Shown: positions 53,272 to 63,413, counted from the first letter of the stretch. The stretch is DNA of 64,000 nt from UBA5342 sp965662645 (GCA_965662645.1 CBFIII010000001.1:1-64000); one strand, 5' to 3'. Notes: generated by a model from the letters alone, not told the origin. A program made the numbers and translations.

Positions 53272-56200
53272 ATGAAAAAATTATTATTCATCGTTTTCCT
53301 TCTTTCGCAGATGCTTTCTGCTCAGACTAACTGGAATATCACAGGGCATCTGATAGAAGAGGCCAGTACGGAGCCAGTAATCGGAGCTACGATTATGATT
53401 CAAGAAACTTCTGATGGTACTATTTCTGATTTAGATGGAAATTTTGCTCTTCAGGTACCTATCAATGCTACTTTAATTATTAAGATGATAGGTTACGAGA
53501 CAATAAAGTATCAAGTTAAAAGTAATAATGAAGTGATCAATATTGCTTTAAAAGAAGACGCTGTACTGTTAGAGGAGTTCGTTACTGTTGGGTATGGCAC
53601 CGTGAGGAAAAAAGACTTAACAGGAGCCGTATCGATTGTGGATAACGAGGTCATCGAAAATATGAAACCTGTGAAGGTCGAAAATGCTCTTCAAGGTACC
53701 GTGGCTGGTGTGAATGTAACGCAGCAGTCTGGCGCGCCAGGTGCAGGTTTAGACATTCGTATCCGTGGTATTTCTACCAATGGTGATGCTTCTCCAGTTG
53801 TAATTATTGATGGTTATCAAGGTGATTTAAGTCTTTTAAACCCAGATGATATTGAAACAATCACCGTATTGAAAGATGCACAAGCTGCGATATATGGTAC
53901 TATTGGAGCCAACGGTATTGTATTGGTAACAACCAAACAAGGAAAGAAAAACACCGCTGCAAAAATAAATTTCAATTCTAGTTTTGCTTGGCAGAAAACA
54001 TCTAACACTTTGGATTTATTAGATGCAGATGCGTACACCATGTTACTCAATGAAAGTTACCTTTCGAATAACGGCACAGTACCATCAAACTTAATTGGCA
54101 CAGGAAACAATACTGATTGGCAAGACGAACTGTTCGAAATTTCACCAATGCAGTCTTACAATATTGGAGTTACTGGTGGATCTGAAAATGTCACTTACTC
54201 TATTGGTGGTTCTCACTTAGATCAAGAAGGAATTATTGGTGGAAACAAAACGGGTTTTACGCGCTCTACGGCACGTGTAAATTTGGGTATTGATATCACT
54301 GAGAAGTTAAAATTTAATACCTCTTTGATTTATACTTATATGACGCGTAAGTCGATTAATGAAAATGGACTAGGTTCAGTGCTATTCAATGCCATCAATA
54401 TGCCAGCCACTATTAGTCCTACAGATGCCAATGGGGACTATACTTTAGCTCCAGCTAACTTGGGTATCGAAATTATCAACCCACTAGCTCAGATGGCTAA
54501 TACTTATAATGAGTATTTCTTAAATAAGTTGAACGGGACTTTTGGTTTAGATTACCAAATAATACCTGGTTTGAAAGCAACCACTCGAATTGGTTTTAAT
54601 AACACCAATGATAGAAGTAAATCATTCTCACCAGAAGTAGATTACGAAGGATCAAAAGTATTCAACGTAACACAAAGCTCTGTTTATGAAGATAGGAACC
54701 AGTACAATGATTACACTTACGATGCATTCATGACTTATGACAAAACAATTGAAGATCGACACCATGCTACGGCCACTTTAGGTACTACAGTTTACAAAAG
54801 CTGGGGTAACAACTTAAATGGAACTGGACTAGATGTACTTTATAACTCTTGGGATTATGCTAGTGTAGGCATCGCCCCAGGCATTAGTGAAACTAAAACA
54901 GCAGGATCTTGGGTGTATGACTACCGCCGCTTATCTTATTTTGGACGTTTACAATACGATTACGAAAGCCGTTATTTGGTTTCTGCTATGTTACGTAGAG
55001 ATGCATCTTCTCGTTTTGGTTCTAACAATCGTTTTGCCTACTTCCCTTCTTTCACTGGAGGATGGGTAATGAGCGAAGAATCATTCTGGAAAAACAATTT
55101 CAGCTTTATTGATTTTGCCAAATTAAGAGCAAGTTATGGTCTATTAGGATCTGATAAAATTGGCGATAACCAATACCTATCTCTTTTAGATGGAGAAGCG
55201 ACTTACGTGTTTGATAATACGCTAACTCAAGGTAAAGCACTAGGAGCACTAGCTAATCCATCCATAAAATGGGAACAATCAGAACAGATTGATGTAGGAC
55301 TTGACCTTAGACTTCTGGATACTAAAATGGATGTGACCATCGATTATTTCAGAAAAGAAACTAAAGACTTGTTAATCCCAAGTATCCCTGTATCAGGAAT
55401 TTTCGGAACATCAGCACCAGGCGCATCTAGTCCTACAGTAAATGCAGGTACCGTTCTCAACCAAGGTGTTGAATTAGCTTTAGGCTATCACCATACGTTT
55501 GAAAACGGGCTTAACTTCAAAGTGAACTACAACTTAACAGTACTGGATAATGAAGTCTTGAAAGTTAATAATTCGACAGGTTATATCGAAGGTGGATCAT
55601 TTGGGGTGGGTAACCCATCACCTTCTAGAATGGAAGTTGGTTTGCCTATCGGCTATTTCTATGGCTACAAAACTGATGGTATCTTCCAAACCCAAGATGA
55701 GATAGACAACTACTACTCGCAATCGGCTTTAGGTGCCGAAGCTTCTCCTGGCGACTTCCGCTATGTAGATACCGATAACGATGGCGACATAGATACCGAT
55801 GACCGTGTGAATTTAGGAGACCCAATTCCAGAGTTAACCATGGGACTTAATTTGGTACTTAATTATAAAGGTTTTGATTTTGTTGCCTACGCTTATGCTT
55901 CTATAGGTAATGACATGGTACGCAACTACGAAAGAACACAAGCTAACGTTAACCGCATGGACTATACCTTGGACCGTTGGAGAGGAAACGGAACGAGCAA
56001 TACTGTGCCACGTGTCACTACAGCAGCTACAACCAATACTTTATTCTCTGATTTCTATGTAGAGGATGCTTCTTATTTGCGTTTACAAAACATACAGTTG
56101 GGTTATACTTTCCCTCGTGAATGGGTAGAAAGAATAAAAGTTGACAAACTGCGCCTTTATGTGGCAGCTGCTAATTTATTGACGTTGACAGAATATCAAG

Positions 56201-56307
56201 GTTATGATCCTTCGGCCTCTAGTGGTAATCCTATTGGTGGTGGTATCGACTACGGTTTCTACCCATCAGCTACAACTTATTCATTTGGCTTAAATCTTAA
56301 CTTCTAA
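53272..56307 (+). CDS. susC: SusC-family TonB-dependent outer-membrane transporter
   Basis: This 1011-residue protein has a signal peptide (cleaved after MLSAQ). A carboxypeptidase-regulatory-like N-terminal domain (~22-100, GHLIEEASTEPVIGATI, GTISDLDGNF) precedes the SusC TonB-box-like region EEFVTVGYGTVRKKDLTGA. Next is a plug (~115-235, APGAGLDIRIRGISTNGDASP, VLKDAQAAIYG), then a 22-strand barrel ending in F-G-L-N-L-N-F. It imports oligosaccharides through the outer membrane with its SusD lid. Given the neighbours, the cargo is expected to be beta-1,3-gluco-oligosaccharides. susD begins 10 bases later. Confidence 0.96.
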   Translation: MKKLLFIVFLLSQMLSAQTNWNITGHLIEEASTEPVIGATIMIQETSDGTISDLDGNFALQVPINATLIIKMIGYETIKYQVKSNNEVINIALKEDAVLLEEFVTVGYGTVRKKDLTGAVSIVDNEVIENMKPVKVENALQGTVAGVNVTQQSGAPGAGLDIRIRGISTNGDASPVVIIDGYQGDLSLLNPDDIETITVLKDAQAAIYGTIGANGIVLVTTKQGKKNTAAKINFNSSFAWQKTSNTLDLLDADAYTMLLNESYLSNNGTVPSNLIGTGNNTDWQDELFEISPMQSYNIGVTGGSENVTYSIGGSHLDQEGIIGGNKTGFTRSTARVNLGIDITEKLKFNTSLIYTYMTRKSINENGLGSVLFNAINMPATISPTDANGDYTLAPANLGIEIINPLAQMANTYNEYFLNKLNGTFGLDYQIIPGLKATTRIGFNNTNDRSKSFSPEVDYEGSKVFNVTQSSVYEDRNQYNDYTYDAFMTYDKTIEDRHHATATLGTTVYKSWGNNLNGTGLDVLYNSWDYASVGIAPGISETKTAGSWVYDYRRLSYFGRLQYDYESRYLVSAMLRRDASSRFGSNNRFAYFPSFTGGWVMSEESFWKNNFSFIDFAKLRASYGLLGSDKIGDNQYLSLLDGEATYVFDNTLTQGKALGALANPSIKWEQSEQIDVGLDLRLLDTKMDVTIDYFRKETKDLLIPSIPVSGIFGTSAPGASSPTVNAGTVLNQGVELALGYHHTFENGLNFKVNYNLTVLDNEVLKVNNSTGYIEGGSFGVGNPSPSRMEVGLPIGYFYGYKTDGIFQTQDEIDNYYSQSALGAEASPGDFRYVDTDNDGDIDTDDRVNLGDPIPELTMGLNLVLNYKGFDFVAYAYASIGNDMVRNYERTQANVNRMDYTLDRWRGNGTSNTVPRVTTAATTNTLFSDFYVEDASYLRLQNIQLGYTFPREWVERIKVDKLRLYVAAANLLTLTEYQGYDPSASSGNPIGGGIDYGFYPSATTYSFGLNLNF

Positions 56308-56317
56308 AATTAAAAAC

Positions 56318-57814
56318 ATGAAACGTAAAAATTTTAGCATCATAAAAGTTTTAATAATCGCAGTAATGGCTCTAGTCGTTTCTTGTGATGACTTTGTCGA
56401 AGTAGCACCTCAATATTCTATCAATTCGGAAGATTACTTTAATAGTGAGGATGACTACTATAATGCACTAGTAGCTTGTTATGATTTATTACAATCTAGC
56501 TATGTGAATGTTATATTGGGCGAAATAGCTTCTGACAATACCTACTGTGGAGGAGAGAGTCCTACCGACGTTGTTGGTTGGCAGCAAGTGGATGATATGA
56601 TCCATACGCCCGTGAACGATAACCTTGACGACATTTGGGATTTCATGTTTGCTGGCGTACAACGCTGCAACTATTTTATGGAATTTAAGGACAAAACAGA
56701 GTTTGATGGTCGTGATGTGATGGAAGGCGAAGTGAAGTTCTTGCGCGCATATTACTATTTCGAACTGGTAAAATGGTTTGGTGGAGTGCCATTGAAAATC
56801 AATGAACGCTTTGTAATAGGTGACGAAACAGAAATTCCTCGTTCATCAGTTGAAGATGTGTATGAGCAAATAGAACAGGATCTTAAAGATGCCATTGGAG
56901 TATTACCAGTGACTGCAGAACAAGAAGGTCGAGCAACCTTAGGCGCAGCACAAGCACTACTAGGAAAAGCTTACTTGTATCAAGAAAAGTTCACCCCAGC
57001 TAAAGACATCCTAGATGAGCTTATTACAGATGGTACATACTCTTTGCTAAAAGGTACATTCTTGAATCTATTTGAAGAAGATAATGAAAACTGTAGTGAG
57101 TCAGTATTTGAAGTACAATACACAGATGCTGAGGGAGCCAGCTTTACTTGTTTGCAGTGTAGCGAAGGCAATGTGGCTGTAGGCTTTAGTGGTGTAAGAG
57201 GTTACAAAGGACCCAAATTCACATCTGGATTTAGCTTCAATGTACCTACTGCAGAGGCTGCTGGTATCTATCAAGATGGAGACCGACGCAAAGAGTTAAC
57301 GATCCTTGATATTGAAGCATGGGCAACAGCACAAACAGGTGTAGAATATACCGAAGGCAATGAGCACACGGGATATTATAACCGCAAATACTTGCCTCGT
57401 TTGCGTAGCGATGACGCACAGATGGATAAAAACTTAACCAACCCTAACAACTACCGTGCTATTCGTTATGCTGACGTACTATTAATGGCCGCTGAAGCTT
57501 ATAACCGTGGTAATATAGATGATAGCAAAGCACAAGAGTACTTAAATGAAGTAAGAAGAAGAGCATTCAACGTTAGTGATGATTCTTATGATATCAAACT
57601 AGCTGGAAGCGATTTGACAGAAGCAATATATCAAGAGCGTCGATTAGAGCTAATGGGTGAAGGCCACCGATTCTTCGATTTAGTAAGAACAGGAAAAGCA
57701 GCAGGTGTTATTGATGGCTTTGTAGCAGGGAAACACGAATTATTCCCTATTCCTCTAGAAGAGATTGAATTTTCAAATGGTAACTGGGATCAAAACCCAA
57801 ACTATACTAATTAA
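56318..57814 (+). CDS. susD: SusD/RagB-family glycan-binding lipoprotein
   Basis: This 498-residue surface lipoprotein has its lipid Cys at 23, followed by Asp-Asp, a surface-export type signal. The helical TPR-based SusD fold is visible from VEVAPQYSINSEDYFNSEDDYYNALVA through LRAYYYFELVKWFGGVPL to YQERRLELMGEGHRFFDLVR and the closing HELFPIPLEEIEFSNGNWDQNPNY, the standard SusD/RagB ending. It acts as the hinged lid of SusC and captures glycan. It is cotranscribed with susC and the PKD lipoprotein gene. Confidence 0.96.
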   Translation: MKRKNFSIIKVLIIAVMALVVSCDDFVEVAPQYSINSEDYFNSEDDYYNALVACYDLLQSSYVNVILGEIASDNTYCGGESPTDVVGWQQVDDMIHTPVNDNLDDIWDFMFAGVQRCNYFMEFKDKTEFDGRDVMEGEVKFLRAYYYFELVKWFGGVPLKINERFVIGDETEIPRSSVEDVYEQIEQDLKDAIGVLPVTAEQEGRATLGAAQALLGKAYLYQEKFTPAKDILDELITDGTYSLLKGTFLNLFEEDNENCSESVFEVQYTDAEGASFTCLQCSEGNVAVGFSGVRGYKGPKFTSGFSFNVPTAEAAGIYQDGDRRKELTILDIEAWATAQTGVEYTEGNEHTGYYNRKYLPRLRSDDAQMDKNLTNPNNYRAIRYADVLLMAAEAYNRGNIDDSKAQEYLNEVRRRAFNVSDDSYDIKLAGSDLTEAIYQERRLELMGEGHRFFDLVRTGKAAGVIDGFVAGKHELFPIPLEEIEFSNGNWDQNPNYTN

Positions 57815-57851
57815 AAACAATAATCATTTTATTAACTAAAAAACTCAAAAT

Positions 57852-59396
57852 ATGAAAACTCAAAATTTATTATGGAGCTTAATTATTCTTGCCACCATGT
57901 CATTATTTGTGACTTCGTGTAAAGATGATGATCCTGTGAGCGGTAGCGATGCTGTTGATTCTACAATGATTCACTTTTCTATCGACGCAACAGATAAATT
58001 TAACCCTACGTTTACAAATACTTCTGATGTGGTAGGTATTGCCACTTGGAATTTTGGTAACGGTCTTACAGGATCTGGAGACGATGTAACCTCTGAATAT
58101 GCTATAGCAGAAACTTATACCATTACTATGACATTATTAGTGGAAGGCGCAAGTTTTACTTCAACTGAGGAGTACGTATTGGATGAGACCAATACTGCTT
58201 ACTTCGACAATCCAATGGTTATAGCACTGACTGGTGGTTCGGCAAATGCTGCTGGTAAGACGTGGGTGATGGACAAATATGCCTCTGACCATATGGTAAT
58301 GTGGAATGATCTGACCTTCTCTGAATGGTGGTGGGCTGCTGATCCAATGGGTAAAGATGGCAAAGGGATGTATGATGATGAATATACTTTGAAAGTAACA
58401 AGCGAAGGTATCGTTATTGATATGAAAACCAATAATGATGTATATGTGAATGGTAACTTATCTACATTATTGGGTGATGCCGGTTTTGTAGGCAACCAAG
58501 AAGATGATGGAAACGATTGGATTTTTGAATACCCTGATGCAACTTTTGCTTGTAATATTAGTGAGACTGATAGCACAATGATTTTCTCTGATGGTGGTTT
58601 TATGGGATTGTTTGGAGGCTATAAACCTGCAGAATATATGATTACTGGATATTCAGACACCACACTCTATATTGCATTCCGTGTAGGTATGACATCTCCT
58701 GTAGAAGGTGCTGGTGCATTTATACATAAGTTTGTACTAAAAGGCTTCGAAACAGACGCTCCTGCTCCACCTACAACTGGTATCATTGATGATGATTTCG
58801 AATCGGGTGAAATAGATGCACGTTGGCAATTAGATACTCAAGATGATGCAACGACTATCTTTGCTGTGGTAGATAATCCTGATGGAGCTGGTAAAGTCTT
58901 TCAGTTTGGTCGTCAAACAGCTAATTATCCTAATATTCAGTTGTTGCAAGATGAAGGTTCTTATTTTGACTTTGCTTCTGCTGGTGTAAAAGTAGCTATG
59001 GACGTGTATGTGCCAACAAGCAATGATTATACAACTGATGGTAATAAAGCGGGTGATTGGATTACCATTCCTGATGCTGCAAGTAAAGAGTCTATGTCTG
59101 TAGAAGTGAAGTTCCAAAATAGTACTTTAGGTGCTAACTCCTGGCAAACACAGATGACTTTGAAGTCAGATGTTCTTAAGGATTATGCTGGTCAGTGGGT
59201 CACATTATTATTTGATATGAGCGATGCATATACTGCTAATGCAAATGATGATAAAACGTCACTAGATAAATTTGTATTGCAGTTTGGTAGCGAAGGTTAT
59301 TCATTCTCAAATTCTATTAACTTTTATTTTGATAATATCCGTTGGTTCGACGGAAGCAAAACTGCTGAGACGGGTTGGATAGAGTTAAATAAATAA
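57852..59396 (+). CDS. PKD-domain surface glycan-binding lipoprotein (SusE-position)
   Basis: This 514-residue lipoprotein has Cys23 followed by KDDD, a strong surface-export signal. A PKD domain (~33-115, TWNFGNGL, SEYAIAETYTITMTL) comes first. A middle beta-sandwich (~120-300) rich in Trp follows (KTWVMDKY, SEWWWAADPMGKDGKG), as in Bacteroidota glucan-binding proteins. A C-terminal jelly-roll carbohydrate-binding-like domain (~315-514, DDFESGEIDARWQLD, VDNPDGAGKVFQFGRQ, FYFDNIRWFDG) closes it. No catalytic residues are evident. It is the likely third partner of the SusCD complex for beta-glucan. A terminator follows, before the GH16 gene. Confidence 0.85.
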   Translation: MKTQNLLWSLIILATMSLFVTSCKDDDPVSGSDAVDSTMIHFSIDATDKFNPTFTNTSDVVGIATWNFGNGLTGSGDDVTSEYAIAETYTITMTLLVEGASFTSTEEYVLDETNTAYFDNPMVIALTGGSANAAGKTWVMDKYASDHMVMWNDLTFSEWWWAADPMGKDGKGMYDDEYTLKVTSEGIVIDMKTNNDVYVNGNLSTLLGDAGFVGNQEDDGNDWIFEYPDATFACNISETDSTMIFSDGGFMGLFGGYKPAEYMITGYSDTTLYIAFRVGMTSPVEGAGAFIHKFVLKGFETDAPAPPTTGIIDDDFESGEIDARWQLDTQDDATTIFAVVDNPDGAGKVFQFGRQTANYPNIQLLQDEGSYFDFASAGVKVAMDVYVPTSNDYTTDGNKAGDWITIPDAASKESMSVEVKFQNSTLGANSWQTQMTLKSDVLKDYAGQWVTLLFDMSDAYTANANDDKTSLDKFVLQFGSEGYSFSNSINFYFDNIRWFDGSKTAETGWIELNK

Positions 59397-59405
59397 CTAA
59401 TTATT

Positions 59406-59440
59406 AATCACACTGTTCATTGGGGCAGTGTGATTTTTTT
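59406..59440 (+). terminator. Strong hairpin terminator between the PKD lipoprotein and GH16 genes
   Basis: AATCACACTG (59406-59415) pairs perfectly with CAGTGTGATT (59426-59435), followed by T7 (59434-59440). It is 12 bases before the GH16 ATG. It would stop or attenuate transcripts, so the surface-binding genes can outnumber GH16 transcripts. Confidence 0.8.
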
Positions 59441-59452
59441 AATACAAAGACT

Positions 59453-60772
59453 ATGAGCACTAATAGTATTTTTACCTATTTCTTCTTTTTTGTTTTATTT
59501 TTTTCTGCATCATGCGAGAATGATAATACAACAGAGGGTTTGTCTGCTTCTTTTGATATTATATCCTTAGAAAAAGGTGATAACTACCGTCTTTTTGTCA
59601 ATACTACAAGTGGGAATATTGATCAATATGTTTGGAATTTTGGAGAAGGTACTTCTGTTATTAACCAAGATAGTATAGAAATTTTCTATGATACTGCTGG
59701 GGAGTACAGTGTGACGCTTGATGTGTTAAGTGGTCAGGAACTTAGCCGTGATACACAAACAGTGGTTATTGCTCAAGATGGTCTGAAAGTAGGATTCGAA
59801 GTATCTCAAGATGCTAATAATCCTTATTTATACACTTTTGTAAATGCCTCAGTAACAAATGCTCAAGATCTTGAGTGGTCTTTAGATTATCTAGGTGCCA
59901 TAACAGATGCCGAAGAAGTAACATTGTACTGTGGTTATAAAGGTAACTATAGTGTTAAGCTTGAAGCTACAGTAGATGGTGTCCTGTATTCTAGTACTCA
60001 AACTTTTACTGTCGCTACTGAAGATCCTACGTATTGGACAAGTGCAGATTTAATATTCGAAGATAATTTTGATGGAACAGGTATCGACGACTCTAAATGG
60101 CGTCACGAGACTGGTGGTGGTGGCTGGGGTAATAGTGAATTGCAGTATTACACAAGTGGAAACAATACCAGCGTAGAAGATGGTAAGCTAAAAATTACCG
60201 CTAAAAAAGAAAGTTATTCTGGTAATTCCTACACATCTTCTCGTATCAATGGGACAGATTATTTTCTCTATGGTAAGTTTGAATTTTCGGTTAAAATGCC
60301 TGATTATAATGGTGGTGGAATTTGGCCAGCAGGATGGATGTTAGGAAAAGCTATTAAGCAAGGAGTGTCTTGGCCTTTGTGTGGTGAAATCGATATTATG
60401 GAATATACCAGTACAAATCCTAATTATTATTTGCAAACGATACATACACAATCTAATAATCATAGTTCTGGCACTCAAATAGGGACGGGTAATTTACTTC
60501 TTAATGATATAGAAGAAGAATTTCATACTTATGGTTTATTATGGACGCCAAAATATTTAAAATTTTATCTAGATTCTCCAGATAATGTGACTTTAACGAT
60601 AGATCGTTTTTCTAATGCTACAGATAGTAATTGGCCTTTTGATAAGCCTTTCTACTTCTTATTTAATGTAGCAGTAGGGGGTATGTTTGGAGGTACAGTA
60701 AATGATGCAGCTTTACCCGCTGTATATGCAATTGATTATGTTCGAGTTTATCAAAATACACAGTACCATTAA
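59453..60772 (+). CDS. GH16 beta-glucanase (laminarinase-like) surface lipoprotein
   Basis: This ~439-residue lipoprotein has Cys21 followed by ENDN. Two PKD-like domains come first (~28-105 with YVWNFGEGTSV, and ~110-190 with LEWSLDYLG), then a GH16 catalytic domain (~200-439). The catalytic motif GEIDIMEY gives nucleophile Glu312, Asp314 and acid/base Glu317. DDSKWRHETGGGGWGNSELQ is the typical opening of laminarinase-type GH16, and GIWPAGWMLG lies in the cleft. It is an endo-acting enzyme on beta-1,3- (or mixed 1,3/1,4-) glucan at the cell surface. ATG 59453 is chosen because the earlier in-frame start at 59420 lies inside the terminator and gives no signal peptide. Confidence 0.93.
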   Translation: MSTNSIFTYFFFFVLFFSASCENDNTTEGLSASFDIISLEKGDNYRLFVNTTSGNIDQYVWNFGEGTSVINQDSIEIFYDTAGEYSVTLDVLSGQELSRDTQTVVIAQDGLKVGFEVSQDANNPYLYTFVNASVTNAQDLEWSLDYLGAITDAEEVTLYCGYKGNYSVKLEATVDGVLYSSTQTFTVATEDPTYWTSADLIFEDNFDGTGIDDSKWRHETGGGGWGNSELQYYTSGNNTSVEDGKLKITAKKESYSGNSYTSSRINGTDYFLYGKFEFSVKMPDYNGGGIWPAGWMLGKAIKQGVSWPLCGEIDIMEYTSTNPNYYLQTIHTQSNNHSSGTQIGTGNLLLNDIEEEFHTYGLLWTPKYLKFYLDSPDNVTLTIDRFSNATDSNWPFDKPFYFLFNVAVGGMFGGTVNDAALPAVYAIDYVRVYQNTQYH

Positions 60773-60887
60773 GCAATAGAATATGAGTCTTACTTATTCC
60801 AAAATGCAGTTGCTTGGTGTAGCAGAAACACACAAACACAAGTAAGATAGTCGCATCGGACAGGAATATAAGATTCAAATATTACAT

Positions 60888-60929
60888 AAGAGAAGCAGAA
60901 GGACATTTCCTTTTACTTCTCTTTTTTTA
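60888..60929 (+). terminator. Rho-independent terminator after GH16
   Basis: AAGAGAAG (60888-60895) pairs with CTTCTCTT (60916-60923), with an inner AGGA/TCCT stem, followed by a T7 run ending at 60928. It closes the susCD-PKD-GH16 unit. Confidence 0.75.
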
Positions 60930-61626
60930 TGCCCAAAATGTTTTATTTGAGTCAATCATCACACAATAAAAGAAGGTGTCCTAGTCTAGATGCAACCTAA
61001 ACACTAGATACTTCAAAGACTCCCTAACCTAATAACATCAAATGGAAAAATATAAACGACACTGTCTTCAAATTACGATCACTAGATGGTACTTACATTT
61101 ATATCAACGCCATTTAGGTACTCAAGATCTTTCACAGCATCAGTATGTCCTAATTTTATGAAGGAGTTTATTGGATCGTTCTAAGAAATAATGATCAACA
61201 TTCCCTATTGAAAATTCATCAAAGTATAATATAAGCGTTTTGAGAGCTTAAAAGCCAAAATACAGATCCTGTTTTAATGTAAATTAATCTAAGCGCCTAA
61301 TTTCGCAGTATGCTTGTAAAATTATCCTTTGTTGAGGCATCCCTAGACTACAACCAGCAATGTTATTATGGGTAAAAACATTCATTAACAGTTGAATAAA
61401 GGTGTCATGATGTGTTTTTGTTGTGTCCTACATGGTTGATGTTGTAGTGCTGTATAGCTAATGTTTTTGGTTAAAGTGGTGATGGTGACAGATATTTGCA
61501 AGCAGAAAAGAACACCTTATATGAATAAGGAAAGGTGAGTGTAATCATCTTCAAATCTCGCTTTCGAGATTTATTTTATATAACTCAATGATTCTTTCAA
61601 TTTTTATTAATTTCAAAATAAATATT
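60930..61626. other. ~700-base spacer, no supported gene
   Basis: A 39-codon reading frame at 61042-61161 (start MEKYKRHCLQ, end in TGA, then RSLLDRSKK in frame) may be a decayed gene fragment but was not recognised. Near the end lie CCTTAT-ATGA-ATAAGG (61515-61530) and the hairpin at 61553-61572. The rest shows nothing. Confidence 0.4.
61553..61572 (+). promoter_or_regulatory. Leader hairpin before the T9SS gene
   Basis: AAATCTCG-CTTT-CGAGATTT is perfect, followed by ATTTTATAT. It is 54 bases upstream of ATG 61627, so it could attenuate or protect the transcript. Confidence 0.45.
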
Positions 61627-63348
61627 ATGAAAATTTTAACTCTATTAACAATGCTATTTTGTGCGTTATTTGTAAGTGCACAAACGTTTCCAGTTGATTT
61701 TGAATCTGGAACAGAAGTCTTTGAAGATTTTGATGGTGGTGCGTCATCGGTAATCGCTAACCCTCAGTCATCAGGTATTAATACGAGTGCAAAAGTGGCA
61801 CAATTAGTGAAAGGTGCAGGTGAAACTTGGGCTGGAAATAAAATAATAAGAACAAATGCTATAGATTTCACTACTAATCAAGTGTTTACTATGAAGGTGT
61901 ATTCGCCTAAAGTGGGTGTTAATGTATTATTTAAATTAGAAAAAGACGGCGATTATACGGTAGCTCAAGAAAGAGTAGTGGCTACCACTGTAGCCAATCA
62001 ATGGGAAACATTGACTTACGATTTCTCAGGCAGTGCGTCAGATCTTTATAGTCACATCACTATTATCTTTGATAATGGAACAGCTGGCGATGGTAGTGCT
62101 GATTGGACTTTTTTAATTGATGATATAGAATTCTCCGCCTCTTCTGCGCCAGCATTAGCTCTTCCTATTGATTTCGAAGGCGGTCCTTATCTTTTTACTG
62201 ACTATGATGGTGGAGCAGCTACTGTAATTGCAAATCCTCAATCATTGGGCGAAAATACTAGTGCTACTGTTGCTCAAATGGTCAGAGATGGTGGTGCAAC
62301 TTGGGCTGGAAGCAAATTGATTTTGAATGATAAAATTGATTTTTCTACTGCTAGTACTTTTTCTATGAAAGTGTATTCATCTAGAGTAGGGGTGCCTGTT
62401 CTTTTCAAACTAGAAGGTGATGCTCAAACCGAATTGTCAACAAATACCACAGTAGCCAATCAGTGGGAGACCCTCACTTGGGACTTTACAGGTCAACCTT
62501 CAAATACCTTTAATACTTTGGCATTAATGTTTGATTTTGGTACCGTAGGTGATGGTTCTGCAAATTCAATTTTCTTGTTTGATGATATTCAGATAATTGA
62601 TGCCACCGGTGGTCTTTCTCAAATTGATTTACCTGTTACTTTTGATGATGAAACAATCAATTATACCTTGACTGATTTTGGTGATAACAGTACAGTGTTA
62701 GGTGCTGATCCTACGGATGCCAATAATATGGTAGCCATTACTACTAAGCCAGCGAGTGCTGCAACTTGGGCTGGAACAACCATTGGTACTGCCCTAGGGT
62801 TTAAGAATGCAGCTCCATTTACCGAGACTGAAACGTTTATTAGCGTAAAGGTATATTCTCCGTCTATAGGATCCGTTATTCGTCTAAAAGGTGAAAGCTC
62901 AAATGATGTTACGCTTACTGCAGAAACGGAACAAACAACTACTGTAGCAAATGCTTGGGAAACTTTAGTATTTGATTTCAGTAATGTTGCTGCAGGTACA
63001 AATCCTTTTAATCTTGCTACAGCTTTCGATAAATTCTCAATATTCTTTGAATTTAACACTAACGGAGCTGAGTCAACTTATTATTGGGATGATGTAATGT
63101 TTGGTAGTGATGCTGCTGCACTTAACACTGTAAAGGCAATGGATGCGCTAAGTGTATATCCTAACCCAACGACAGGTACATTGAATATTGTTGCTGCTGA
63201 TGGTAGTCTTGTGAGTGTTTATAACGTTACTGGACAATTGCAAAAGCAAGAAATTCTACATGCTGGTCAAATATCACTTGAAGAATTAAATGCTGGAATT
63301 TATTTTGTTACTGCAGGCAATAAAATGTCTCGAGTAATTAAAAAATAA
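61627..63348 (+). CDS. T9SS-exported protein with three repeated CBM-like modules
   Basis: This 573-residue protein has a signal peptide (MKILTLLTMLFCALFVSAQ) and three homologous beta-sandwich modules (~20-176, 178-327, 330-498). Each carries a D-F-E/D opening, TWAG, MKVYSP/SS-x-x-G and TVAN-x-WETL landmarks. A C-terminal type IX sorting domain (~500-573; LSVYPNPTTGTLNIV, GIYFVTAGNK...VIKK) would send it to the surface or medium. No catalytic motif is seen. The modules resemble carbohydrate-binding domains, and the position between GH16 and GH81 suggests beta-glucan binding. ATG 61627 is chosen over 61588 because it starts the signal peptide. Confidence 0.8.
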   Translation: MKILTLLTMLFCALFVSAQTFPVDFESGTEVFEDFDGGASSVIANPQSSGINTSAKVAQLVKGAGETWAGNKIIRTNAIDFTTNQVFTMKVYSPKVGVNVLFKLEKDGDYTVAQERVVATTVANQWETLTYDFSGSASDLYSHITIIFDNGTAGDGSADWTFLIDDIEFSASSAPALALPIDFEGGPYLFTDYDGGAATVIANPQSLGENTSATVAQMVRDGGATWAGSKLILNDKIDFSTASTFSMKVYSSRVGVPVLFKLEGDAQTELSTNTTVANQWETLTWDFTGQPSNTFNTLALMFDFGTVGDGSANSIFLFDDIQIIDATGGLSQIDLPVTFDDETINYTLTDFGDNSTVLGADPTDANNMVAITTKPASAATWAGTTIGTALGFKNAAPFTETETFISVKVYSPSIGSVIRLKGESSNDVTLTAETEQTTTVANAWETLVFDFSNVAAGTNPFNLATAFDKFSIFFEFNTNGAESTYYWDDVMFGSDAAALNTVKAMDALSVYPNPTTGTLNIVAADGSLVSVYNVTGQLQKQEILHAGQISLEELNAGIYFVTAGNKMSRVIKK

Positions 63349-63367
63349 ATATCTCTTTCATAAAACT

Positions 63368-63400
63368 ATGGCGAGGAGCGTACTGCTTCTCGCCATTTTT
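63368..63400 (+). terminator. Hairpin terminator between the T9SS gene and GH81
   Basis: ATGGCGAG-G-AGC pairs with GCT-T-CTCGCCAT around a five-base loop, followed by T5 (63396-63400). Confidence 0.75.
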
Positions 63401-63413
63401 AAAAACGATACTG

